From: Acidobacteriota bacterium
GTDB lineage: Bacteria; Acidobacteriota; Vicinamibacteria; Vicinamibacterales; JACQTH01
DNA: 6,914 nt
NCBI GenBank assembly: GCA_016210935.1
Contig: JACQTH010000363.1
Span: 1-6,914, forward strand
Reading direction: 5' to 3'
Position numbers and translations under genes: made by a program. This document shows, piece by piece, positions 1-5,440 of the stretch. Each line of letters starts with the position of its first letter. Position 1 is the first letter of the stretch. A model generated the notes under the pieces. That model saw nothing but the letters and a program-made list of their open reading frames with translations. It was not told the origin of the DNA and made no database searches.

Positions 1-144
1 GCCGCGTATCTGGGATGGTCGAGGTAAGCGGCGGCTGGCCTGCGTCCGCGCGACGTCAATCGACGGCGAGTTTTTCGGCCCCATGTCGAACGGCCGAAGG
101 CCTGCGCTACCGAATCGCGGCCGTCTTCTTCGTGGCTTCCGCCT
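1..144. other. window edge, no supported gene
   Basis: This stretch lies downstream of the stop of the minus-strand radical SAM gene. No reading frame here resembles a protein family I know. A minus-strand frame opens with ATG at 84 and runs off the window edge (28 codons, beginning MGPKNSPSID), but it has no ribosome binding site and I would not call it. A 7-bp inverted repeat (74-80 with 92-98, 11-base loop) is present and has no U-tract on either strand. Confidence 0.5.
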
Positions 145-155
145 TCAGGCGGAAG
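136..155 (-). repeat. 8-bp hairpin over the radical SAM stop codon
   Basis: CTTCCGCC (136-143) pairs perfectly with GGCGGAAG (148-155) around a 4-base loop. The TGA stop of the minus-strand gene (145-147) sits in the loop. On the minus strand the run of five T lies before the hairpin, not after it, so it lacks the layout of an intrinsic terminator. It could still stabilise the mRNA 3' end or be a chance palindrome. Confidence 0.5.
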
Positions 156-1113
156 AAAAACTCGCCGCCTCGTGCAGTTCGGCCCCGACGACTTGCCAGT
201 CGGTGCAGCCGCGACACAGCGCCGGCAGCTTATCCCATCGATGCTCGCGATGAGGGCGCCGCAGGCGCACGCCTAACGCGCTCCAGAGCTCCTTGACCGA
301 GTGCTCGCGCACGTTTCCGACGACAAGGCCCCCCGCATAGTCGACCGCGCACGCGACGACATCCCCGTTCTGGTGAATGGCCATCGTGTTGTTGCCCCAG
401 GGACACGCGATGCGAAATGCGGAGTTCCTGCTGCCGGCCCCCGCTCGCAGGGTTCCCGTCCACTCGAGCAGATTTCGAACTTTCACGTCGGCGCCGCGCT
501 CGTGCCAGTACGCGCGAAAGGCTTCGGCCTCTGCCGCGTTGAGCGGCATCGTGCTGAACTGGCAGACGATGGCGGGATGCTTCTGCCCGCGCTGCGCCTT
601 GCGGCGGAGCAGCTCCTCCACACAGGCGTAGACGTGATCGCGCGTGGCCCCGACCCGGATGGCCTCGAACGTCGGTGCGGTCAACCCGTCGAGGCTCAGG
701 ATGAACCGCCGCAGCGGCGAATCGAGAATCCGCTCGTACGCCTCCCATCGATCGAGCAGGGTGCCGTTCGAGTTGAGCACGAGATTGCGACACCCCGCCT
801 GCGCCGCGTAGTCGAGACGCTCCCACAGTTCCCCCCGGTGTCCCAGAATCAACGCTTCGCCATAGAACGTCGGCCACAGCTCGCACTCGGGCGCTTCCCG
901 TCCCACCTCCTCCACGATCCGATTCCAGAGCGCGCGATCCATGTGCCGCTGCGGCCGCGCCAGCGACTTGTGGCAGCAGTGCGCGCATCGCAGGTTGCAA
1001 TAGCTCGTGTTCTCCACGACGAGCTGCGGTGGAAATGGATGCTCGGTGAGGGATTCCTCGATGCGGGTGAGGCGCTCATGACCAGGAGGGTTCAGAGACG
1101 CCGGAGTCGCCAT
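145..1113 (-). CDS. radical SAM/SPASM-domain protein
   Basis: This is a cytoplasmic iron-sulfur enzyme of 322 residues that would cleave S-adenosylmethionine to a 5'-deoxyadenosyl radical; its substrate cannot be told. The cluster motif is C39-NLR-C43-AH-C46 (CX3CX2C), following the strand QLVVENTSYC. A GEA motif stands where GGEP is usual, followed by NLVLNSNGTLLD and FILSLDGL, typical of the TIM-barrel core. The C-terminal part is a reduced SPASM region: C237-PWGN, NGDVVAC255, then VGNV, the ELW helix, and C300-RG-C303. That gives four cysteines, enough for one auxiliary [4Fe-4S] cluster. Length is normal for short SPASM proteins that act on peptides or small metabolites. ATG at 1113 is the only sensible start, though its ribosome site is weak. 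It is divergent from the ATPase gene. No precursor peptide is visible next to it, so a RiPP role is unsupported. Confidence 0.93.
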   Translation of the reverse strand: MATPASLNPPGHERLTRIEESLTEHPFPPQLVVENTSYCNLRCAHCCHKSLARPQRHMDRALWNRIVEEVGREAPECELWPTFYGEALILGHRGELWERLDYAAQAGCRNLVLNSNGTLLDRWEAYERILDSPLRRFILSLDGLTAPTFEAIRVGATRDHVYACVEELLRRKAQRGQKHPAIVCQFSTMPLNAAEAEAFRAYWHERGADVKVRNLLEWTGTLRAGAGSRNSAFRIACPWGNNTMAIHQNGDVVACAVDYAGGLVVGNVREHSVKELWSALGVRLRRPHREHRWDKLPALCRGCTDWQVVGAELHEAASFSSA

Positions 1114-1358
1114 ACACGGGCGCCTGCAACCGCGGTGCCGCGAAAAAGCCGCGGAAATGGTGGCCGATCACGATCGCGTGTCGATCGACCGACCCCGCGG
1201 TGACGAGCGTACGACTGCCGGGATTCCGGCAGTCGCCCGGCGCGGCCGCCCTCCCAGGAGGCGTTCCAGGCGTTTTCGCCGCAGGCCGCGATCTTGCTCC
1301 GCCACGCGCGGGAGGTTGTGTATGCAGGTTCAGAAAGAGGCATGATGGGGATCCGGGC
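1114..1358. other. divergent intergenic region, radical SAM / ATPase
   Basis: These 245 bases must hold the promoters for both flanking genes, but I see no convincing -35/-10 pair. A 12-base palindrome CGATCACGATCG lies at 1165-1176 and a 10-bp hairpin at 1212-1235. A six-codon micro-ORF (ATG 1342 to TGA 1360-1362) overlaps the ATPase start codon. It has no well-spaced ribosome site and may be chance. Confidence 0.5.
1212..1235. repeat. 10-bp perfect hairpin in divergent promoter region
   Basis: CGACTGCCGG (1212-1221) is perfectly complementary to CCGGCAGTCG (1226-1235) around the loop GATT. No U-tract follows on either strand, so an intrinsic terminator is unlikely. Its place between divergent genes, about 125 bases before the ATPase start, suits a regulator site or an mRNA leader structure. 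Its function is unknown. Confidence 0.6.
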
Positions 1359-2552
1359 ATGATGAGGATCCTGCTGTTCAGCGGCAAGGGCGGCGTCGGC
1401 AAGACCAGCCTCGCGGCGGCGACCGGCACGCGCCTCGCGCGAGAGGGCCGGCGGACGCTGGTGATGAGCGTCGATCCGGCCCACAGCGTCGCCGACGCGT
1501 TCGACCTGGGGATCGATCTCTTCAGCCGCGCGACATCGGAGCCCTATCCCATCAGCGACCGGCTCGACATCCAGGAAGTCAACATCCAGGCCGAGCTCAA
1601 ACGACACTGGCGCGAGATCTCGACCTACGTCATGTCGGTGTTGCGGACGACAGGCCTGGCCGACATCGAGGCGGAGGAGCTGGCGATCCTGCCCGGGATG
1701 GAAGAACTGAGCGCCATGATGTACGTCAACCAGTACGCGCGCGAGGGCCGCTACGAGGCCATGGTGCTCGACTGCGCACCGACGGCCGAAAGCCTCCGGT
1801 TCGTCAGCATGCCCACGACCCTCGACTGGTACATGAAGCACATCTTTCCGGTGCAGCGACGCGTGCTCAAGGCGGTGCGACCGCTGGCCAATCGCGTCTC
1901 GCCCGTCGAGCTGCCGCCGGATCGGTACTTCTCGAACATCCTCGATCTGGCCCAGCGCCTCGACGGCATCGATCAACTGCTCGAAGACCCGACCATCACG
2001 AGTGTCCGGCTGGTCACCAATCCGGAGCGCATGGTGCTGCGGGAAACCGAGCGCGCGTACGTCTACTTCACGCTCCACGGCCTGACGGTCGATCGCATCG
2101 TCGTCAACCGCGTGCTGCCCGAGGAGGCGGCAGGCGAGTTCTTCACCGAGTGGCGCCGCTCGCAGCGGCAGATCCTGGCGGAGATCGACGAGTATTTCGC
2201 GCCGCTGCCCGTGACGCGCGTGCCGTTGTTGACCAGCGAGGTCCTGGGGCGGGAGCGGCTCGCGGAGCTGGCGACACACTTGTACGGGGAACACGACGAT
2301 CCCGCCGCGGTCACCTTGCAGGAGCGCCCATACAGCTTTGCCAAGGAGGACGGCCGGTATCTCGTCCGCCTGAGACTGCCGTTTGCCGTGAAGACCGACG
2401 TGGAGTTATTCAAGAAAGGTGACGAGCTCGTCGTGCAGGTCGGCACGCTGCGGCGCCACATCGGGCTGCCGGTCTCGATGGCGCACCTGGTACCGGCGCG
2501 GGCGCGATTGGAGAGCAAGATCCTGACAGTGGAGATGAAGGAGGCCGTATGA
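1359..2552 (+). CDS. ArsA/Get3-family ATPase with C-terminal HSP20-like domain
   Basis: This is a 397-residue SIMIBI-class P-loop ATPase, presumably cytosolic and dimeric like Get3. It has a deviant Walker A GKGGVGKT (9-16, signature Lys10), switch I DPAHS (39-43), switch II D138-CAPT, and the adenine-contact NPERM at 221. From about 325 to 393 there is a beta-rich HSP20/alpha-crystallin-like tail (VRLRLPF, DELVVQVG), as in the ArsA_HSP20-type architecture. The only cysteine I find is C139. The Get3 zinc CXXC and the ArsA metalloid cysteines are therefore absent, and neither arsenite efflux nor classical tail-anchored protein insertion is implied. The frame opens upstream at 1200, but similarity starts at MMRILLFSGKGG. 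ATG 1359 has a weak GGGGA about 7 bases upstream; ATG 1362 is equally possible. The stop overlaps the next start (ATGA), indicating one operon. Confidence 0.94.
   Translation: MMRILLFSGKGGVGKTSLAAATGTRLAREGRRTLVMSVDPAHSVADAFDLGIDLFSRATSEPYPISDRLDIQEVNIQAELKRHWREISTYVMSVLRTTGLADIEAEELAILPGMEELSAMMYVNQYAREGRYEAMVLDCAPTAESLRFVSMPTTLDWYMKHIFPVQRRVLKAVRPLANRVSPVELPPDRYFSNILDLAQRLDGIDQLLEDPTITSVRLVTNPERMVLRETERAYVYFTLHGLTVDRIVVNRVLPEEAAGEFFTEWRRSQRQILAEIDEYFAPLPVTRVPLLTSEVLGRERLAELATHLYGEHDDPAAVTLQERPYSFAKEDGRYLVRLRLPFAVKTDVELFKKGDELVVQVGTLRRHIGLPVSMAHLVPARARLESKILTVEMKEAV
2538..2551 (+). promoter_or_regulatory. strong ribosome site and ATGA coupling junction
   Basis: AAGGAGG (2538-2544) lies inside the end of the ATPase gene, four bases before ATG 2549. 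That ATG shares bases with the ATPase TGA (2550-2552). This arrangement lets ribosomes re-initiate, tying output of the small protein to that of the ATPase. Confidence 0.85.
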
Positions 2553-2785
2553 GCGAGCAGAAGGCAGCCCCGGCTGGCGGTCCGGGGTCGGTACGAGGCT
2601 CGTGCGAGCGAATCGGCGCGGAGATCGACAACCTGTTGCGGTCGCTCGCCCCGTCCGAGGAAGTGCAGGATCACTTCCGCAACGCACGTATCGAGATCCT
2701 GAAGGGCCTGCGCAGCGTGATCGACGATCGCATTCAGCACTTGTCCACCGAATCTCGGAAAGGGACCTCCGTGCCGATCGAATGA
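2549..2785 (+). CDS. small helical protein coupled to the ArsA-like ATPase
   Basis: This is a soluble 78-residue protein with no signal peptide or membrane segment. An Ala/Gly/Pro-rich N-terminus (1-17) leads to two predicted amphipathic helices, roughly SCERIGAEIDNLLRSL and VQDHFRNARIEILKGLRSVIDDRIQHL, followed by a polar tail. I cannot give it a named family. The pattern HxRxARxExLKxxRxxID resembles small uncharacterised proteins that I recall beside ArsA/HSP20-type ATPases in other high-GC bacteria; that link is from memory. Its ATGA overlap with the ATPase and strong ribosome site make it a real gene and a likely partner or adaptor of that ATPase. It is the last gene of the operon. Confidence 0.85.
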   Translation: MSEQKAAPAGGPGSVRGSCERIGAEIDNLLRSLAPSEEVQDHFRNARIEILKGLRSVIDDRIQHLSTESRKGTSVPIE

Positions 2786-2835
2786 CGCACACGACGGCTG
2801 CGGCTGCGGGTCTGCTGCGGTCCAAGGTCGAGCTA

Positions 2836-2888
2836 GTAACGAAGCTTCGCCGAGCGGCAGCGATTGGTTTGAAGCGAAGCTTCGTTAC
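2836..2888. repeat. palindromic intergenic repeat, copy A
   Basis: GTAACGAAGCTTCGC (2836-2850) and its exact reverse complement (2874-2888) flank a 23-base loop. Each arm also contains the palindrome CGAAGCTTCG. The element fills the gap between the small helical protein and the PRC-barrel gene. It aligns to the element at 5096-5149 with few changes (TA[AG]CGAAGC[TG]TCGCC on the left, GCTTCG[TC]TA[CG]AA on the right), so the two look like copies of one REP- or MITE-like family. No transposase is nearby. It might also act as a bidirectional structure at the operon end, but it has no U-tract. Confidence 0.85.
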
Positions 2889-2910
2889 AATGGGTACGCG
2901 TCACGACGCG
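2864..2910 (+). promoter_or_regulatory. possible sigma70 promoter and operator for the PRC gene
   Basis: TTGGTT (2864-2869) and TACAAT (2886-2891) are 16 bases apart, and the second matches the -10 consensus at five of six positions. The -35 match is poor. The -10 overlaps the right arm of repeat copy A. The expected start point falls at the palindrome CGCGTC-AC-GACGCG (2897-2910), which is placed as an operator would be. This is a pattern match only. Confidence 0.35.
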
Positions 2911-2953
2911 TTCGTTCTTGCTCCGGCCCGACAGGGCCCGGTGGGGAGGCTCC

Positions 2954-3406
2954 ATGGAACTTTCGTTCGGGACGAACGTTCTCGAGCACGGTTATTCAAT
3001 CGGCCGGCTGGCCGGCATCGAAGCCGATCGCCAGACCCGCCTCGTGCGCAACATCATCGCCAGCGCGAACGGCTCCGTTGACGTGGATGCAGAGAAGCGG
3101 CCGCTCGTCGACGTGCCCGCCGATCATTTCGACGGCGATATCGTCTTGCGCGGCTTTCCTGCGACCGGTGAGGCTCTCGCGCCGGATGAGGTGCTGCTGC
3201 TGGCCGAGACGACACGCGTGATACGGGCTGGCCGTCAGATTGGGCGGCTCGCAGGCGTGGAGGTTTCGCCGGAGACGGGCGAGATCGTGGCGATCTTCGC
3301 TCGGCACCACTGGTGGACGCGGCGGTTCCGCCTCGAGGCGCCGGGTCTCGATTTTTCCGTCCCCGGAGAGATTCGCGTTGGCGCCGCGACCGCGCGGGCC
3401 GCGTAA
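2954..3406 (+). CDS. tandem PRC-barrel-like domain protein
   Basis: This 150-residue soluble protein is built from two repeats of one beta-barrel-like unit. SIGRLAGIEAD (15-25) recurs 80 residues later as QIGRLAGVEVS (95-105). In the second copy it is followed by the strand ETGEIVAIFAR, a basic turn and a closing strand, the usual PRC-barrel pattern. PRC barrels occur in RNA-processing, photosynthetic and stress proteins as binding modules; the ligand here is unknown. ATG 2954 follows GGGGAGG (2943-2949) by four bases. The frame also opens at TTG 2918, but that start has no better site. It is probably transcribed on its own or with the downstream nuclease-like gene, 139 bases away. Confidence 0.75.
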   Translation: MELSFGTNVLEHGYSIGRLAGIEADRQTRLVRNIIASANGSVDVDAEKRPLVDVPADHFDGDIVLRGFPATGEALAPDEVLLLAETTRVIRAGRQIGRLAGVEVSPETGEIVAIFARHHWWTRRFRLEAPGLDFSVPGEIRVGAATARAA

Positions 3407-3545
3407 CCCCCAGGCCGAACCTCCGCCGCTCACCCGGCGTCCGCGACGGGTCCGCAAGACGGCTCGCGAGATGGAGCAGGACGCGGCCGTGGCGAGACCC
3501 GTTCGAGCTGTCGCTCCGCCCGGATTGGCAGGGGAGGCCGCCGCG

Positions 3546-4301
3546 ATGCTGCTGCGCCGCGGATTACGGCCGCGGGCGACCCGGCCCGAGCTCCCATTCC
3601 CACGCGATCTTCGCGAAACAACGGCCTCGCGTCTCGCAGAGCTGCTGGGACGCTACGCTTTCCGTCTGTTTCTCCGCGGGGCGATTCTCAAACCAGAGGG
3701 CTTTGCCGCACACGAGGCGACGCGATACGTGCAGGGAGATCTGGCGCACGCGTTCGCGGACGCCCTCGTCGGACTTGGCATCGCGGAACCCGTCGGCGAC
3801 GACCGATATCGACTTCTATCGTCGGCGACCAGCTTCGGTCCGACGCTCGAGTGGTACGTCGCGCGCGAGCTGGCGCGCAGGCTTTACTTTGACGTCGTGA
3901 CCGGCGTGAAGTTTCGCGCTTCCGGCGTCGGAGGCGATCTCGACGTGATTGCCGCGGCAGAAGGCAAGCTTGTCTATCTCGAGCTCAAATCCTCGCCCCC
4001 CAAGCATCTCTCCGATGCGGAAGTCCGGGCCTTCTTCGATCGCCTTGGAGTGGTCCGGCCCGACCTCACACTGTTCGTCATGGACACCGCGCTGCGGCTG
4101 TCGGACAAGGTCCTGCCGATGCTCGTCGCGGAGCTCGAACGACGATGGCCCGACGTGTCCGTTCTGCCGCGGCGCGTGTGGCGCGAGCTGTGGGCGGTGA
4201 CGCCGCGCGTCTACGCGGTCAACAGCCATCCGGACCTGATGGGGAACATCGGGCGGGCGATCGCGGACGGCCTGGCGACGCTGGCGCCGGCGGCGCCGTA
4301 G
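3546..4301 (+). CDS. PD-(D/E)XK nuclease-fold protein
   Basis: This is a soluble protein of 251 residues. The N-terminal half (about 20-95) is helical with a probable winged-helix-like segment (EPVGDDRYRLLSS). The second half has the PD-(D/E)XK layout: E102 in the helix LEWYVARELARRL, then GGD131LD133, then E146-L-K148 at the end of the strand LVYLELKS. These would bind metal and cut DNA or RNA; the substrate is unknown. The C-terminus has the uncommon motif VNSHPDLMGNIGRAI. I chose ATG 3546 because GGGGAGG (3531-3537) precedes it by eight bases. ATG 3471 would add 25 Ala/Pro-rich residues and has no clear ribosome site. The frame extends back to 3240 over the PRC gene, but that part is Arg-rich and non-native. 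No methylase or helicase is adjacent, so a restriction role is not supported; repair or a Holliday-resolvase-like role is possible. Confidence 0.75.
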   Translation: MLLRRGLRPRATRPELPFPRDLRETTASRLAELLGRYAFRLFLRGAILKPEGFAAHEATRYVQGDLAHAFADALVGLGIAEPVGDDRYRLLSSATSFGPTLEWYVARELARRLYFDVVTGVKFRASGVGGDLDVIAAAEGKLVYLELKSSPPKHLSDAEVRAFFDRLGVVRPDLTLFVMDTALRLSDKVLPMLVAELERRWPDVSVLPRRVWRELWAVTPRVYAVNSHPDLMGNIGRAIADGLATLAPAAP

Positions 4302-4396
4302 CGGGCTGCGTCCGGCTGTGGGGCTAAGCCTGGCTCCAGCGCCAAGCGGGCGAGGTGCCTGTAAACAGCGGGTGGGTCGCCGGACGTAGGAGCCTC

Positions 4397-5062
4397 ATGA
4401 GGGCATCCATGACGAAGAGATGCGCCGTGCTTCGGCTCACGACCCTGTGCGCGATACTGACCTCCGTTGTCGGTCTCGCCCAGGCGCCTGCGCCCGCAGG
4501 CGATCTGGACCAGCGCGTCCGCGCGTTCCTCGATCAGCGCCGCGGAACCTGGCGCGACATGAACGTCCCCGAAGCAGACGGTCGCACGCTCCACGATCTC
4601 GTCGTGAAGCACAAGTACACGAGGGCGCTCGAGATTGGGACTTCTACGGGACACTCGGCCATCTGGATTGCCTGGGCGTTGAGCAAGACCGGCGGCAAAC
4701 TGATCACGATCGACATCGACGCGCGGCGCCACGGAATCGCCCGAGCCAACTTCGAGGAGGCGGGATTATCGGCCTACATCGAGGCCAGGCTGGGCGACGC
4801 GCATGAGCTCGTGCCGAAGCTCGAAGGCCCCTTCGACTTCGTCTTCTCGGACGCCGACAAGGAGTGGTACACGAACTACCTGCTCGCTGTCCTGCCAAAG
4901 CTGGCGGTGGGAGGCTGCTTCACGGCGCACAACGTCGCAAGCCGCCAGCGCGGGATCGCGGAGTTTCTCGATCGCCTGCAAAGCCTGCCCAATCTGAAGA
5001 CGACGATCGATCGGTCGAGCGGCGCCGGCCTGTCGATCAGCTACAAGATCGCGGCGCGATAA
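4397..5062 (+). CDS. exported class I SAM O-methyltransferase (CCoAOMT-like)
   Basis: This 221-residue protein carries an N-terminal signal peptide: basic MRASMTKR, a hydrophobic stretch of about 17 residues, and a likely cleavage after AQA (28-30). The mature part matches bacterial caffeoyl-CoA/catechol-type O-methyltransferases: ALEIGTSTG (77-85, SAM loop), ITID106 (acid binding the SAM ribose), RLGDA (131-135) and SDADKEWY (151-158, metal-binding Asp). The usual DN metal pair after the GG turn is HN here (H178-N179). It would methylate catechol-like hydroxyls, but SAM is not expected in the periplasm, so its real site and activity are uncertain. ATG 4397 follows TAGGAG (4387-4392) by four bases. 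ATG 4409 would shorten the signal by four residues, and GTG 4355 would add 14 unlikely ones. It seems to be a single-gene unit, with palindromes downstream. Confidence 0.9.
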   Translation: MRASMTKRCAVLRLTTLCAILTSVVGLAQAPAPAGDLDQRVRAFLDQRRGTWRDMNVPEADGRTLHDLVVKHKYTRALEIGTSTGHSAIWIAWALSKTGGKLITIDIDARRHGIARANFEEAGLSAYIEARLGDAHELVPKLEGPFDFVFSDADKEWYTNYLLAVLPKLAVGGCFTAHNVASRQRGIAEFLDRLQSLPNLKTTIDRSSGAGLSISYKIAAR

Positions 5063-5095
5063 TCCGGCGCCGTCGTGTTACTCGGCTTTGAAGCC

Positions 5096-5149
5096 GATCT
5101 TCTAGCGAAGCGTCGCCTGAGACGACCAGCGCCGCTTCGCTAGAAGATC
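5096..5149. repeat. palindromic intergenic repeat, copy B
   Basis: GATCTTCTAGCGAAGCG (5096-5112) pairs perfectly over 17 bases with CGCTTCGCTAGAAGATC (5133-5149) around a 20-base loop. Size (54 against 53 bases), arm core and loop start resemble repeat copy A at 2836-2888. It lies 33 bases after the methyltransferase stop. A short palindrome CGGCTT-TG-AAGCCG (5083-5096) abuts it. It is probably a dispersed REP/MITE-like element that may also protect the 3' end of the methyltransferase mRNA. Confidence 0.88.
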
Positions 5150-5168
5150 ACGAGGCGTTATTCAATTG

Positions 5169-5183
5169 CCCCGCTACGCGGGG
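5169..5183. repeat. short GC hairpin
   Basis: CCCCGC-TAC-GCGGGG forms a 6-bp stem with a 3-base loop. It overlaps the stop codon (5174-5176 on the plus strand) of the small minus-strand ORF. No T-run follows on either strand, so terminator activity is doubtful. It is one of several adjacent palindromes between 5083 and 5250. Confidence 0.5.
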
Positions 5184-5440
5184 GCTAGCCGTGCTTGCTG
5201 AACCCGAATGTGACCGTTTCGTACACATTCGGGCCGTGCAAGCACGGCTAGGATGGCGTCGGGCAGGCCGGCGAGGATCTGTTCGACGCGCACGAGACGC
5301 TGTTCGTGCCGCATCAGAATCTCTTTGATTTCTCCAAAATCCTTTCGAATCTCCGCCATGTCACGGACGAACATCGCCTGGTTCTGGAGGAGCAGCGTCA
5401 TCGCCTCCTGCAATCCGTTGCGCGAGCTTCTTGCGGCCAT
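5174..5440 (-). CDS. small coiled-coil protein, 3' end altered by a hairpin
   Basis: This 88-residue minus-strand ORF resembles small uncharacterised coiled-coil proteins that I recall as common in Acidobacteriota-like genomes. Residues 10-60 are one long charged helix (LQEAMTLLLQNQAMFVRDMA, then EIRKDFGEIKEIL, HEQRLVRVEQIL) ending in GLPDAI. There is no signal peptide or membrane segment. Residues from about 64 on are encoded by a perfect hairpin (5186-5250) and look unrelated to the helix, so the original C-terminus may have been overwritten. ATG 5440 is the start that includes the whole helix; ATG 5401 (M14) has a ribosome site placed too close. It overlaps the plus-strand frame that carries the amidohydrolase remnant by ten bases. 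Its function is unknown and it may be a decaying gene. Confidence 0.6.
   Translation of the reverse strand: MAARSSRNGLQEAMTLLLQNQAMFVRDMAEIRKDFGEIKEILMRHEQRLVRVEQILAGLPDAILAVLARPECVRNGHIRVQQARLAPA
5186..5250. repeat. 65-base two-segment inverted repeat
   Basis: The outer arms TAGCCGTGCTTGC (5186-5198) and GCAAGCACGGCTA (5238-5250) match over 13 bases. The inner arms CCCGAATGTG (5203-5212) and CACATTCGGG (5224-5233) match over 10. A symmetrical 4x4 mismatch (TGAA/CCGT) separates them, and the apical loop is 11 bases. So 46 of 65 bases are paired. It lies within the 3' end of the small coiled-coil ORF, and no part of it resembles copies A and B. A small inserted palindromic element is the simplest reading. 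Confidence 0.8.

Noticed and set aside
136..155. Intrinsic terminator of the radical SAM gene
   Set aside because: The T-run precedes rather than follows the hairpin on the transcribed strand, and the stop codon is inside the loop.
301..1203. 300-residue plus-strand open frame opposite the radical SAM gene
   Set aside because: It lies antisense to the CX3CX2C and SPASM motifs and is Arg/Pro-rich with no known domain.
1342..1362. Six-codon leader peptide overlapping the ATPase start
   Set aside because: The purine-rich stretch before it is only one base from the ATG, and chance short frames of this kind are common.
1092..2294. 400-residue minus-strand open frame opposite the ATPase
   Set aside because: It is antisense to a clear ATPase gene, rich in Arg/His/Asp/Gln as expected for a shadow of GC-rich coding DNA, and has no recognisable motif.
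1359..2552. Arsenic resistance (arsA) function
   Set aside because: No metalloid-binding cysteines, only one ATPase domain plus an HSP20-like tail, and no arsB, arsC, arsD or arsR nearby.
5083..5103. Intrinsic terminator of the methyltransferase gene (CGGCTT-TG-AAGCCG then ATCTTCT)
   Set aside because: The loop is only two bases, the following tract is a poor U-run, and those bases pair more stably within repeat copy B.
5083..5250. CRISPR array
   Set aside because: The adjacent palindromes differ in sequence and size and do not form regular repeat-spacer units; no cas gene is present.
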